Below are positions 1-12,689 of a stretch of 64,000 nt of DNA, one piece after another. Source of the stretch: Athripsodes cinereus. Lineage: Eukaryota; Arthropoda; Insecta; Trichoptera; Leptoceridae. The DNA lies in assembly GCA_947579605.1 (NCBI GenBank), contig OX388305.1:32625542-32689541 (forward strand), read 5' to 3'. Positions within the stretch are counted from its first letter, which is position 1. Every line of letters begins with the position of its first letter. The translations under genes and the position numbers were made by a program. Below the pieces are notes generated by a model. The model ran no database searches. It was given only the letters and a program-made list of their open reading frames with translations, and was not told the origin of the DNA.

Positions 1-79
1 TAGAAAAGTGTGGAAAAGTATTGAAGAGGCCTATATCCAGCAGTGGAGAGAAGAGGGCTAGCAGTAAGTAAGTAAGTAT
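1..79 (+). mobile_element. 3' end of a LINE (RT C-terminus plus GTAA-type tail)
   Basis: The open frame entering the window ends in EEAYIQQWREEG and a TAG at 59-61, followed at once by an (AGTA)n tail. The same C-terminus and tail appear inverted at 25337-25396. It is the 3' extreme of an APE/RT non-LTR retrotransposon; the rest lies outside the window. The family is inferred from the shared end only. Confidence 0.6.
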
Positions 80-999
80 TATCATAGCTATTTTAATGGT
101 TCTGGTAAGGCAATCAATTCCAAATAATCGTAAACAAAATCAAGACCAATAAAGGTAATCGTAATATAAACGGCACATATAAAAACTAACAGCTTAATGT
201 ATTTCATGATATTATTTATATTTTCTCATACTCTTGTCCTGCTTCCAAAGTTTGTAAGCATCGTATATAGTCAGGTTTATGTAATGAGTATAAAATATAT
301 TTCGGCTCGCATAAATCTCTTTTCGAAATGGATTAAATATGATTTGAAGAAGTTTCAGAAGGCGGATAAAGATATTTAACAGTTTAATTTGTTAAGGCTA
401 TAAAATCTTCCCTCGAAGGAATATAAAACCTGATAACATTTTCCTTTGTAAAGGTTTTTATGATTAGTTTTATCGCAGGGTGGCAGTTATTTAGGAAAAG
501 ACGAGTATAATCTATGACTCTGAAAAGTTCTACATTTAAAATTTTATCTTTATTTACGATCTATCTTGATTTTCCGTTTAATTATTGTTATAGAACCTTA
601 TAGAGTAGCACACGGGATGTTCTTGGAAAAAGTTTTTCACAATGAATCTAGAATACCTACTCACATTGAGAGCAATGAAAAGCTTCGTTCAAATATTGAA
701 AATCTGTCAGTATCCATAGTCGATAATGTTTGAGATAAGTTAAAATATGTTCGCTATTATTAGTGTACTTGTATATTCCCAAGAATAATGTGTTCTAATA
801 GTAAATATTATCGTAAACGTTAAATGTTTTCACTTTAAGTATTAATTCGCTTTATACATATAACGAAAAAAATAGGTTATTGTTTTTCTATTTAGGTTAA
901 CTTACATTATTGCCTATATCTGCATATACGAGTATTTATGTACACATTTGCTATCATTGTTGAGAATGTAAAGAACGCGATTAAATAATTTTAAATGAT
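80..999. other. AT-rich spacer, nothing recognised
   Basis: Only short, AT-driven open frames (for example the one at 197-379) with no recognisable domain. No repeat shared with the rest of the window was noticed. Confidence 0.4.
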
Positions 1000-1257
1000 A
1001 TGTTATTCTGTAAGACGAGATGTGAAGAAATGCAGGCGTCCGAGAACCACGTGGCTTGAGTGCTTGGATAAAACTCTCAAGGACGACTGTGTGTTCAGTA
1101 AGTGTTGAGTAAGAGAAATCGACGTGTGTGTACGAGAAATTGTATGAATGTAGAAAAAGCAAAAGTGAAAGAAAAAGAGAAGTGTGTTAGGATACATCTA
1201 TATACTCGTTCGGATCTCTCTGCCCACATCATATGGGACACGGCGTGAGGGCTTAGA
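1000..1257 (+). mobile_element. Decayed 3' end of an APE/RT LINE
   Basis: This is a degenerate copy of the better preserved sequence at 26610-26927. Shared stretches include the blocks encoding GRPRTTWL, the RACMRNWMNV region and the terminal SAYP..DTA followed by TGA at 1247-1249. Frameshifts and stops break it, so it is a dead, 5'-truncated fragment. The open frames on the opposite strand here are shadows. Confidence 0.6.
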
Positions 1258-3112
1258 TAAATAGAAATATACCTATAGATTTTTTTTATAGTCAGATGAT
1301 TCACAAGGGCACAGTAATTGAATGCACGAACGCACCAAGATTATAAAATCTGTATTACTGAAGTAGATAATTGACTAAATCAGTTGTATAAATGATAAAA
1401 TTAATAGCATAAATGCCATTTCATTATTCACATAAATAAATATATGAATATGATTATGATGAAACGTACTTCTGCAGTTTGAGTCCAACTGATATGTTGT
1501 TAGAAAATATTATTACAAATCATTATCCGATATTGTCACTAGGTTGTTGATAACACTATTGCACTTAACGCGGTATTTAGGGGCAATTTCATTGACAAGC
1601 CATTCGTGTAAGTAGGTACTGATATTCTAATGCAGCAGTTAACCTTGAAAATCAAGATAAAATATTTTTTCACTATATATTTATTTATCAATTACATATT
1701 CTTCTATAACGTTTTTTCAAGAATGTGACCCAAAAACGCATTCACTTAAAGGAGTTAATTTTATAGCTAAATAATAATATTATGATTGTTAAGTTGATTA
1801 CAAAACGAAACATTCGTACGTATATACGAACGGACGTAGGTATATATTTGTTAAGAGGTTGAGGATCTTTATAGTTTGTTTCGGAACGCGTAACCTCAGG
1901 GTTTGTTAGAATATTATATTATTATTCCCTGAACATAATATAATAAGTAGTTTATTAACGCCATATTAAGACACTTCAAAATTGTCCATTAATACCCACT
2001 AAAATATTATATTACTTATTTCATAACATATTTTTTAGTAAACTAACTTGTCAATCATGCTAAACAACTGTTTGGCACGTTTTTTAATTACAGTGCACTG
2101 TCTAGTTTCTGAATATATAAATTTTCAGAAATAATTATAAGGTATTCCCCCTATTGACGCCGCATAGATTTGAGAGACTTCTATTTTTTTATATAAAAAA
2201 ATTATAATTCAATTTCAAAGTGTTTGTCATAGTTTTATAATAAATAAACATTTTATAAGAATATTTGTTGTATGAGGAGTTGTTAAAACGATACAGCGTT
2301 TGCTGTATTTACTTTAACCGGTGAGAGATGAAAATAGCGGTGAATAAACTTTGTGTTCAAAGAGAAGCAATTTATTTCTTATTAACTACACGTGCATTAT
2401 TAATGTCTGGTTTCTTTTTACTCTTCGTTATAAACCTTTCAACACGAGCTTCGCTTTTCAAGGGTTAAATATTTTAATAGTATTATCCCAACGATATTGT
2501 GTAACCTTTAAAATAGTAATAATCCTTTTTTAAAATGATTTTGCAAGAAACTAGTATTAAAATAATGAAACGTTGAATGGAAAAGATTTTTTTTTACTTA
2601 AAATGAATCATTATATTTTGATAAACATTTAAAAAAGATGTTAACAGATGTATTGAGTTTACAGATATCAATATTCGTCACACATGTTGGATGTGATAAA
2701 AAAATCAGTATATACCGCATAAAGACGCAGAGTACCAAATACGCAATAAATTGAACAATTAATTTATTTACTTATTTATTACATTATAGTTATGCAATTA
2801 ATATGGGAATAAAGTAAATCTATTATAAGTTAATATTAAATTAAATATTATCCGAATTTTAAAGTTTATTTTTCATATTTCAGTAATGACGTATTGTTAC
2901 TGAAACTAACTTCGTTGTGTCATTACATACATTATGGCCAATTCTGAATCATAAAATAGTTTAGTTGCACTAAAGTGTAAGGAGATAGTCGAGTCATAAT
3001 CTTTGGTTCAAATTCGTATTCACAGTTTTTCGTACCAAAACTAATTTAGTTGGCTAGTTCATTTTGACACCTTAGTACAACTATAAATTTCGAGAATCTA
3101 TGGATTTCGTAT
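1258..3112. other. AT-rich spacer, nothing recognised
   Basis: No coding frame, repeat or structural RNA that I can support. Contains only short random-looking open frames. Confidence 0.4.
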
Positions 3113-3496
3113 TTAGAACAAAATTTTAGTTGACATCTGACAAGTAAAATTAGTTGTATTTGGCAGAATTTCATTCGCGACTTTTAATTTGCGAATATTA
3201 TTAGTTGCTGTCATTTTGCCGCAGAATATTGCTACATTTTGGAAGTTTAAAGTTGTTTTTTCTATTAAAAGTAAAAAATGGATAGTTTTAGGGTCCTCGC
3301 AACTCTTGGCATCTATAAATTGTAAAATTATATCACCACCGACGCAAATGCGAACGTCAAAATATACCGGCAAATCTGACAATTCACAATTTTCACGCGC
3401 GACAACTATTAAATTGTTGCCAGAAGTGTAAATCGGAACGTGAAAAACATTTTTTATTGCGGCATCACCGACTAATATTTGTTTGTCCCATAGATT
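3113..3496 (-). CDS. Unrecognised open frame of about 127 codons
   Basis: Reading the minus strand, a single frame is free of stops from the TAA at 3497-3499 down to its own stop at 3113, about 127 codons. The product would be mixed in composition, with several Cys residues and hydrophobic stretches such as FHVPIYTSGNNLIVVA. It lacks a clear ATG near its start and I see no splice signal that fixes its limits. I do not recognise the protein. In DNA this AT-rich a frame of this length is only slightly above chance, so it may be a decayed coding fragment of a mobile element or simply accidental. Confidence 0.2.
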   Translation of the reverse strand, partial: NLWDKQILVGDAAIKNVFHVPIYTSGNNLIVVARENCELSDLPVYFDVRICVGGDIILQFIDAKSCEDPKTIHFLLLIEKTTLNFQNVAIFCGKMTATNNIRKLKVANEILPNTTNFTCQMSTKILF

Positions 3497-3499
3497 TTA

Positions 3500-5844
3500 C
3501 CGATTGCCCTTGGTGGTTATCGAGTTTATAGTTGTTTATAGTTCGTAACTAATACTGAATACGAATTTGTACTATAATGACTAATATTAGTCAACTATTA
3601 TTAGTTAGATCATCAATATTCAGAATTGCCCCTATTGTAACCTCTGTGTATAATTTATATCCGTAGGTAACATATTATTATAAAATATTGAGTAAATATG
3701 CATATTTACGTTGAATAGGTGTTTGTTCCTCACAATTATAAGAGATCTAGGAGAGAAATTAATTGTTGCCTATTTTTGCGCCATCAATTTTGCCCTTATT
3801 TAACATAAAAATTTCCGAGAATAATAAATTGTACCTAGATACATGAAAAACTTAAATCTGTGAAAGAAGGATCTGCAGCTTTTTTGATGTTTGAGTTGAA
3901 CGTCAGGAAAATCGTAAGTTCTCTGAGTGATTGAAGAAAAAGAGGAAGAAAATTCAATACGATTGTGCAAGTTTATTATTGTCTTCTAATTTCAATTATT
4001 TTTTATATGGTGTATGTAAACTAATGATGTTTTAAATGTAGAATTGAAATGGTAATTATTATGAGGCTATTTTACTAATGTATAATTCTGATCAAAGCTC
4101 TATAAAAGCTTCTAGCATGATAGGCTTAGTAATAAAATATGTATGCAGACATGTCAGGATGACTGCGGGTTATATTATAGAGATAAATAATATTATTGGT
4201 CAAACATTAGTTCACCTCACAATATATATTTCTCAAATATTATTTGAGTTTGTTCGAATGTAATGTTTATATAACAATCACTTGGTGAGGTAGAATTATC
4301 CTCCGATTAAATACCGATCTTTCGAGCTCCTTTCCCAGAAATAAAATTTCACTTTACTGCCATCTAGAGGATTCAATCCTGACCCTTTTTTCTAATCCCG
4401 GGATTCGGGACTATCTGTAATTAATTCCAGGATAGTTCCGAAATTGTTTTGGTAATAAAAATGGTAAAAAAATTCAGTAAGCCATGGAATTTTTTTTTAT
4501 TTATCTTCTGGCAATGTATTTAAGTTTTAATTTATTTTTCTATACAATAAATCACAAAAGGCTAAGTAAATACAATGTGAAAAACAATCTTGGCGAAAGA
4601 AAAAATCAAACTTATGTTAGATGAAAATTTTGATTTTTAAAAATATTGTGACCTATTTAAGTGTTTTCAGTATAAAAATAGTTTTCAGTATATTCATATA
4701 TAAATTTGTCAATATACTAAAAAAATAGTCAAATACACTTATACAACTGTCTTTTCTTTGTTTCGTCGTGTCAAAAAGATTTCAAGTGCTCTGTGGAAAG
4801 CAGATATTTATAAAACATGACATATAAATCATTTTATATCTTCTGAATGTCCTTAATTTGTTAAATTCGTTTAATCATAATTAAATTTAAATAATAAAGG
4901 GAGAACGACCTCCGTTTTCGAAACATGTATTTAGTTTGAAGGTAGAAAACAATAAATGTTAATTATTTTCTGATAGCACCGGGCTAATGAGTTAGTTTGT
5001 GTATTAAATAATGCAGTACATCTGCAACAGCACTGTCTGGCAATGGAGACTGATTTAGTGTACATATAATTGTTTCAACGTACAGTGAATGTATGTATGT
5101 ATATATATATGAATTATTGCAACATAATACCTATAATAGAAACATATCATACATAATTTTGTTAGTACATGCATGTTGTATGGAAATTTAGATTCATGTT
5201 TGTAAATTAGGAAGGTGTGTTATTCTGTTAAATGGATTACTTTACGCAAACTTAATTCTGTTTCACTGTGCACCATGACGCATGCTTTGACATTTCTGCA
5301 TAAATATTTTAGTTTATCTCTTTCTCTTTCACACGAACACGCACACAACCCATCCCTACTGAATTCAAATATCAGTAAAGTAAAATATCTAAATTGTGAA
5401 CTTGTACGTATATCTGTCTTTGACAGTACACTTGAAAACTTAAAGAAATCAATGGCAGTCTTATTCTTTATCGCAGAGTCTACGGGGAAGCAGGAGGCCT
5501 AAGTGAAAATAAATGTAGAATGAATTCGCATTACAAACAGTTATGTTTATCTAGGTCATGTAGATTATTCAATTATTAGGGCTTGTAATTATTTATTTTA
5601 ATTGTATGATACAAATTAAATGAAGGCCATTGTTTCGTGGGTCCGATTCCAAACAACTTTATGATTATGATGCGTAGAAAGTAAATGTTGTATCCATTAC
5701 TTTGTGTTAATTGACAAAGTTGTCTCATATGCGATTCAACTTCATCGTGTGGGTTTATATCCCTTTGGTTATTATTTGTGTCAATGACATTATGATGCAT
5801 GTTTTATTTACAATTATAAAAGTTTCCCTCATTAATATTAGAAA
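3500..5844. other. AT-rich spacer, nothing recognised
   Basis: No supported gene. A 95-codon frame at 5215-5502 has no recognisable domain and contains a low-complexity Ser/Leu run, so it is not called. Confidence 0.35.
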
Positions 5845-6304
5845 TCTGATATATAAAATTCTCGTGTCACGGTTTTTGTTATCATACTCCTCCGAAACGG
5901 CTGAACCGATTTTGATGAAATTATGTGTGCTTATCGGATGGGTCTGAGAATCGACAAACATCTATTTTAAATACCCCTAAAAGTTAAGGGTGGTCCACCC
6001 TGAATTTTTGTACAGTAAAGAATGAATAAATAAATAAATAAATATATATTTTTTTTATTTTGGTGAGACATAAAAAAATACTTACAGCCCTAAATTTTCA
6101 CCTTTCTATCATCAATCCCGATTGATGGTAGAAAGGTGAAATTTTTTTAATAGCGATATTAGTAATTCAATAATTTTTAACTCCGGTCGACATTTCATTT
6201 TATTTTATTTTATTTTATTTTAATAAAATATACCACTGCCAGCTTGACAGTTTGCCATATATATATCATGTATATGACAAAACAACGTTTGCGGGGTCAG
6301 CTAG
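5845..6304 (+). mobile_element. Non-autonomous Helitron, Lepidoptera type
   Basis: Begins TCTGATATATAAAATTC and ends GGGGTCAGCTAG, lying between A (5844) and T (6305), the Helitron insertion rule. The inner box reading GAAACGGCTGAACCGATTTT and the 3' block AACAACGTTTGC are shared with the copy at 45944-46235. No Rep/helicase coding is present, so it must be mobilised in trans. Inside are a LINE tail (6009-6045) and a strong hairpin at 6092-6145 that the other copy lacks. Confidence 0.75.
6009..6045 (+). repeat. LINE 3' tail embedded in the Helitron
   Basis: GTACAGTAAAGAATG followed by (AATA)n is absent from the sister Helitron at 45944. It is the reverse complement of the tail-proximal sequence at 20162-20195, so it marks a very short LINE insertion, or its capture by the Helitron. 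Confidence 0.45.
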
Positions 6305-7195
6305 TATAATATAAATTAAAAAATCAACAAATTAACATTGTATTGGACTTTTTTATAGTGCTCACGACCAGTGATGTTTTTTGGGAGAACTATTCAAATG
6401 TGTTTTATTTCTACTAAATAATTAATATACAAAAAATTAAAAAAACTTGGAAATAGCAATTTTTAATACAATAACGGAATACCCCAAAGGAGGGTAGTAA
6501 ATCGATTTACTACACAAAACGAACATATAGGTCATTCTTTCAGTCCCAATAAAAGTGAAGACATTCAGAATAGGTGGCATATTTCGTAGCTGCACTGAAG
6601 ATTTTAAAGGTTTAACAACGTGAAGTTTTGAGAACACCTGCCTTTTACATAGGAAAACTTGGAAAATTAAAGAAAAGAGTGTGAGAGACATTCTTTACCG
6701 AGGACTCCCTTAATTAAGTGTTTAGGAATATATCTACTTGTTATTTGTTATTTTGGTATTGTAGGGGCGTGTTAAATAATAATTAATTTTATAAAAAAAC
6801 ACACAACGTAAACGTCATTACGTAGTACGTTATGACAAGTAGGTACATACAGATATTGGAAAATTATAATTTGCGTATATTAGCGTATAACATAGTATGC
6901 CTTATACTGGTGAGGCATGAAATTGATTTTGAGTCTAATGATAAAAGGGTTTCAAAATTACTTAATAAACTTTTATATACGTGAATTTGTAGACTTTTGA
7001 CTATCATCTTTATTCAGATAAATTATTTTATTTACATGGATAATCATCAATGAACGAATTTCATCAAAAAGAAATATTTAGAGTAAAAAAGAGAGTGAAC
7101 ATATTTTTAGTATTTATATTCTATCTTTCTGATGACAATTTTAAATTAATACTATGTAATTTTAAAATGGACGTGGATGTTGATCCTTTATAATG

Positions 7196-7295
7196 TAAAG
7201 TGCCTTTGAAGTGATATTATCACAGTAGGGCGCTCTATAAATTGTCATAATATTAGGGTCTAGGGACTGTTAAACGGCGTCAAAATAAAATCATC
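7196..7295 (+). repeat. Degenerate copy of a GGCGC-containing interspersed repeat
   Basis: Shares the boxes GGCGCTCTATAAATTGTC and AAACGGCG with loci at 24965, 35745, 45293 and 51520. It is the most decayed member. Nature unknown. Confidence 0.3.
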
Positions 7296-7914
7296 CAAAA
7301 TCTTCATCATCATCAATATTACGGGTAATTGATCAATGAGTACATTTATGTGTGCTTTTAATTGCTCAACCACATCAACGACACAAAAATATAATAATGT
7401 TTATCGAATTGCCATTTGTTTTTCAAAGTATTTCTTGTGAAAAGCTTAGTGGTTAGCTAAAAAATTATACTCGCTCATATTGTTTCATTTTAGAGATATA
7501 ATTATACAAAAAATATATTATTTGAATATAATAATATAACAAAATTACAAGAATTTATTCTACTCAATTTTAATAAACCAAAAATATGAGTAAAATATCT
7601 TCCGCGCCTTCCACCTTATTGACGCGTTTTTCCGGGTTATGATGTTGTTGACTGCTTCTGCTGGTGGTGTGTGAGGGCTTAAGCTGAAAATTTAATAAAA
7701 TGATAAATTATTCCTTTAGGGAAGGTACACCACATCATAGCGATTTTTCATATAAATAATAAATTTATTTTTGATCAACATTTTGTATTGTGTTTGGGGG
7801 CGTGTAAAAACAAGACCGATTTTATGAATTGAAATTTCACACTCGTATAAATACGATGTTGTTATATAATATTACAATACATAATTATATAAATATACTT
7901 AGTAATGTTTATAT

Positions 7915-8040
7915 ATATAACTACTATATAGTAATATAATAATATTATATTATATATTATATATATAATATACATATATAATAATATAATAAAAAAATAT
8001 AATAATAAAAAATATAATAACTACAGTTATTATATAAGTA
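7915..8040. repeat. AT low-complexity tract
   Basis: About 125 bases made almost only of TA, TAA and ATA units, with many short self-complementary runs. Confidence 0.7.
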
Positions 8041-8312
8041 TTCTTAGTAATGTATGATTGTATGCTGAAGAAGAATTATTAAAACTACCTTATACTGTAT
8101 TTTGTTTCAAATTCCATCGTGAAATATCTCAACGCTGTTTGTTCCCTTTGTAAATAAATGATTTTTGTTTCTTTGGTTTGTGAAATAAGCCTCTTACTAA
8201 TTCATGATTAAATCTCGTAATAATTAAATATTTAAACCTGAAATAATTAGGTTGTTTCAAAACATACAAGCAATTTTTGGTGGAGATATTTGTTTATTTT
8301 TTAAGTATGTAC

Positions 8313-8600
8313 TGACTTACTTACTTACTTCCGATGGCCAAAAAGCACTTGCAGGACCTTTGTCTCCGAAACAATGAATCTCCAAGCTTTTCTATTTTGA
8401 GCAATGGAATGCCAGTCGTCTTTAGCATTTAGCTTCTCAAGATCTCGGTTGATGTTATCTAACAGTCTTTGTCATGGTCTGCCTAACGGTCTTCTGCCCT
8501 CGGGTATACCCTGCAGAATACCTTTAGTCGCCCTTTCTTCTCCGAATCTAACGACGCGGCTAATCCATGCCAATCGAGATCGGGATTCGGGATCTGATCT
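8313..8600 (-). mobile_element. 3' end of an APE/RT LINE, broken by a stop
   Basis: On the minus strand the frame reads WISRVVRFGEERATKG, then GRRPLGRP, a TGA where Trp is expected, then NINRDLEKL, AKDDWHSIAQNRKAW and FGHRK with TAA at 8325-8327. A (GTAA)n tail follows. This is the usual C-terminal GRP...W..A..R..W block of RTE/CR1-like reverse transcriptases. The copy is 5'-truncated. The same 3' end lies at 39712-39783 on the other strand. Confidence 0.7.
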
Positions 8601-8671
8601 CACTTGTGATGAAAGGTTGGTTAGTTGTGAAGCGAATTTCTTAATTGCTTTTATTATTTTTTAAGTATTCA

Positions 8672-8840
8672 TTATTTATTTTATTATTCACTTTACATTG
8701 GTTACAATACTACAAATCAAAACAAAGTACCTATCATAAAAATATCAGCTGTACAATTTATTCAATGTACAGAGGGCGAGTTTACAGCTAACATGCGATG
8801 ATTTACGCTTAAGAATGCCCATTGAAATGGGTGAAAAGGT
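8672..8840 (-). repeat. LINE 3' UTR fragment, family A
   Basis: A (TTTA)-rich left edge, then TTTACATTGGTTACAA and CAGAGGGCGAGTTTA, shared with 20162-20290. On the minus strand this would be a 3' UTR ending in (TAAA)n. Its right part (GAATGCCCATTGAAATGGG) is also found, inverted, near 32915-32945. Confidence 0.5.
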
Positions 8841-8994
8841 TAGAATTTAAATAAAATATAAGAGTAGGTATTATTAATTATTTGTAATTTATAAATATTT
8901 AATAGGTATCTATTGTAAGCAGGCTACAAGTTACCTCGCAAATGTGGAAAATGCATAATATAATTAGTTTTCAATAGCTATTTACGAGTAATAC

Positions 8995-9268
8995 CTACAA
9001 GAGAGACGATGGTCCTGGCTGGGACATGTTTTGAGAATGCCCAATGATAGTTGGCCAAAAAGAGCACTGTTCTTCCGTCCGCAGGGGTTCCGTAGGCCCG
9101 GGCGTCCCTCTTTCACAATACACCGTTCCTATGACAACGATATCAGAGCGCAAGGAATGTCGTGGGAAGAGGTGACGCAATTGGCACAGAGACGCTCTGA
9201 ATGGAGGAGGCTGGTTTCTGCCCTGTGCTCCCGAGAGGAGCGTTGAGGGCGATGATGATGATGATGAT
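8995..9268 (+). mobile_element. C-terminus of an APE/RT LINE with GAT tail
   Basis: The frame reads RRWSWLGHVLRMPNDSWPKR, then FRRPGRP, then SWEEVTQLAQRRSEWRRLVSA and a TGA at 9244-9246, followed by (GAT)n. WLGHVLRM...GRP...A..R..WR is the standard ending of LINE reverse transcriptases. No frame break in the last 80 codons, but everything 5' of it is missing, so it is a 5'-truncated insertion. Confidence 0.75.
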
Positions 9269-10400
9269 TTACGAGTACATTTGATTTTAAATGTATATTT
9301 GGTAAAATTCATTAAAAAGCGAAATCAATATTTTCTTGTTATTAAACTTCTTTTGCTAAATTTGGATGATCTTTAACAAGGTGTCATGACAAAAGAATAC
9401 ACAGAGTCACAGAGTAATGGAAAAGTTGATAATGGGGAGAAAGGAATCACTTAAAACTTCCCTTTCATATTTCTTAAAGTTTACTGAATATGTGTTAAGA
9501 TTTCGATTTTTTTCTTATTCGAAATAAATTGAAAGTTTTTTATATATTTTTTCTACCATTCCAGAAAGTCAATTCTATGATGACGTCAATTTATTCATCG
9601 ATATAATATTTTAAGGGTACAACGACAGGGATTATTGGTAAAAATACAAAAAAAAAAAATTCTAGTACAGTTGAAAAAGTACTTTTCGATTTTTGGATTC
9701 AAATACATAATTATATTTATGCCTTTGAAAAAAAGTGGTTTGTAATAAGCATTTGGAAACTCCTTTTTGTTTTGCTTATTAGACGTTATGAGAGTTGGAG
9801 CAATCATATTCTGTTTCCCTTCAATGGCACGAAAATCTAACCTCATTATAACAAAAAAGGCAGGAAAAACAATATTGAATATTATTACATGTTGAGAGTT
9901 TCCCGAACAAATAAGGATATCATTAAGAGGTTTGTGAGTTTCAGAGTGTTAATAATAATACATTTTGTCGACCATTAGATACGGAGGTAGCTGCACATAG
10001 TACTTTGTACATAGCAGTCAGCACTACGAACGCAAAATACTGGTGTAACGGAGTAGCTTCTCCGTAGTAGGTATAAACAAAATACTGTACCTACCTGTTC
10101 TACGCCCTGAGAGCAGAGTACCGTAAATACATACATACAAATACATAGGTACTATTCTATACACCTAATACATTACGTAGCGGAAAAGTCACTTTGGTGG
10201 GAGTGTTATTATTATAGATATTACCTATGTATGTATTCACATATCCATCCTTGTGATGGTGTAGGTATCTATATGTATACAGTAGCTAGGTGTATGCTAT
10301 TATTTGATGGTGTATCTTTACCTAAGATAAACGAAAAAGTTTTGAACGAATTTCGGTACTATATTTGACAGATTTCGAACCAAAATAATATAACTTTTCA
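9269..10400. other. Spacer, nothing recognised
   Basis: AT-rich. A short imperfect palindrome around the ACGGAGTAGCTTCTCCGTAG box near 10048 is the only local structure noticed. Confidence 0.35.
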
Positions 10401-10408
10401 CCTTAGAT

Positions 10409-10893
10409 CAGTGATAGGCAAACTTTCCAAGAGGAGGGCCAGATAAAATAAAAAAAATAGCCAGGTGGGCCGGAAAAAAAGAACAAAACAGATATTTTTA
10501 AGTGTTAAACTTTATTTTTGACTTTTAAATCATACACAACTTATATTATAAAATGCTACAAAAAAGTTACATAAATTGATTATTCTTTAGATCAGTATGA
10601 AGGCGTATGTGACAGATGAAACTGTGACTGTGCTTCTAAAAGTTGTTCATAATTTGGTAGTAACTGGGATGAGCTGATTCGCATTAGTGAAGCTAAATGG
10701 TCGGCATCTTCTATCGTTTTACAGACTACTTAAAACTATCTTAAGGTTCAGTTGATGCTAAATTAGAAATACAAATAGATCGTGTGTTTTGTTTGTATTT
10801 TATTTAATGGGTTATTCAAAACTACGTCGCGGGCCGGATTGACTATCCCGAAGGGCCGCACTTGGCCCGCGGGCCGTACTTTGCCCATCACTG
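10409..10893. mobile_element. hAT-type non-autonomous DNA transposon (MITE)
   Basis: Ends are CAGTGATAGGCAAAC at the left and, read inward from the right, CAGTGATGGGCAAAGTACGG followed by CCCGCGGGCC. The element lies between two identical 8-base duplications CCTTAGAT (10401-10408 and 10894-10901), the hAT signature. No transposase frame remains. Confidence 0.9.
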
Positions 10894-11382
10894 CCTTAGA
10901 TGTTGAAAGAATAATAATTGAAAGTTTGATTATATTGTCTGTTGTATCACGTCTATAAATATTATATTATAACATAATATGGTTGTGTGAGTAGAGTATA
11001 TTATTATTATATCTTAGTGTTTATGCGAGAAATTTCAAACATAAAGTTGGCTCAAGAACACATTCCCTTTGTCAGAAACACGCTAGCCGTTACATTGTGA
11101 TAGAATAAATAAAGCCTTTCGCAATATTTATTAGAGGGGCTGTCGACACCCGATACCAAAACAAGTGAAGCATTTCGTCCTACTCATTCACACTATTTAA
11201 TATTTATTATGTTTCAGAATTACCTACTAGTAAATCTTTATCTAACTGTGTGGCCATATAATATTCTGAACAGTCACGCATAAAACAACGTGAAGCAATG
11301 CATTTTTGTCTATGTACGTTTGGTTTAAATCATAGATTTTTATATATAATACCTAGATGGAGTACTCGTATGTATTTTCATT

Positions 11383-11625
11383 GTAATAAAGTGAGGCACC
11401 ATTTTTCGGCACTTTTGACAGATCGGTTGGCGAAAAAAAGTGTGGTAAATCGCTTAAAACGTCGACAAGAATTTAAAAAAATTGTCCAATTACGTTTTTA
11501 TAAACGTAAAAATGATATATTTTAATAAAAATGCGAGAAATACTTCATAAAATGTAGGAAACACCACACGCTTTCGCCAACCGTTCTGTCAAAAATTCAT
11601 AGATTTTTTGCCTCACTTTTGTAAA
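11383..11625. mobile_element. Short element with about 60-base inverted ends
   Basis: The left arm runs GTAATAAAGTGAGGCA to GACAGATCGGTTGGCGAAA. The right arm, inverted, runs ACAAAAGTGAGGCA to GACAGAACGGTTGGCGAAA. Unclassified MITE. Its right end plus flank (11600-11662) recurs at 44500-44564, so the repeat unit may extend past the arm. Confidence 0.5.
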
Positions 11626-11878
11626 AGAGTCAGGGTTCTAGGTTTTGTATGGAATTCTGTGGTTTAAATTCAAAATTATCTATGATGTTCTATTTTGAAT
11701 TTCTTTGGATCGGTAATTTATTTAAGCGTAACAATCAGATCACAAATATCAGAATGCAATAAATGAACGTACTCGTACGCGCCTATATAAATATAGAGTA
11801 TTAATTTTATACAATTGTACTAGAAAACACTTATATTTTTAAAATTGATTTGATCGAATTTCCAAAGTATCTATCTAT
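11626..11878. other. Flank of the inverted-end element
   Basis: The first part, GAGTCAGGGTTCTAGG and on, is shared with 44525-44564. The rest is AT-rich with nothing recognised. Confidence 0.4.
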
Positions 11879-12037
11879 AGCCTCACGCCGTGCCCCAAGA
11901 GGGGTAGGCAGAGACATTGGGAAAACATATTGATCTATCCTTACAAACTTCTTTCGCTTCCACCTCATCCATCCAGTGTAAATACATCCCCTTCGTCATT
12001 CCTTCATCTTGAATTCGATCAATATGTCCTTACCATC
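11879..12037 (-). mobile_element. Decayed 3' end of an APE/RT LINE
   Basis: On the minus strand it matches the end of the copy at 26610-26927: WMDEVEAKEVCKDRS, then SAYP, then a terminal GTA and TGA. An internal deletion has removed part of the C-terminus. Third copy of this family in the window. Confidence 0.6.
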
Positions 12038-12689
12038 GTAATTACTCAATAACTTTCCAAAATAACAGTTAATTACGTATTCAAATTTCCAAAATAACAG
12101 TTATTTTATGCGTAATTCCCCATGATTGTAACCTTAAACCCAAGTTGTAAGATTCTGCGGAAATTTGATATTACAAATGACGTGTTCTAGAAGACAATGA
12201 AGGGGTCTGATGATTAATACGTTCATAAAAAAATTGAAAAATGTGGTCCTGTGAATTTCTAGAATCAAGAATATAAGCATAAATTTCAAATAAAAGTTTG
12301 TCTTAATTTAATATTAAACTCTGTAACATTCCCAATTCTTACGACCGATTACGAATACGTGGAAGAAAATATTCAACCTAGCGAATATAATTTGATAATT
12401 CATAATTTCTATAATATGCTTTTCTTTATCTACTAAATCAGCCACTTATGACCATTTTTTAACATAAGTCTTTCTAATAACTCTCCAGATTTTTGTGATA
12501 TGGGTTTATTGTAAAGTATCTCTAGATATATCGCACTACTTATCATCTATCGCAAAGAAAGTCTTTTTCTTTTTTCTTTAGGAAATATCCACTTTACTAT
12601 ACATAGAATCTTATTAATATATTTTCCGTATAATTTTTTCAACAATTAAGCTTCATATGGAAGTTTTTGTAGATATTCGTAACGACTTT
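12038..12689. other. AT-rich spacer
   Basis: Contains TTTCCAAAATAACAGTTA twice, about 34 bases apart (near 12055 and 12089). Otherwise nothing recognised. Confidence 0.35.

Larger units (their letters stand above)
6305..8312. other. Spacer with small repeats
   Basis: Holds a repeat fragment near 6535-6620 (shared with 50627 and 63785), a degenerate GGCGC repeat at 7196-7295 and an AT microsatellite near 7915-8040. No supported gene. Confidence 0.4.
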
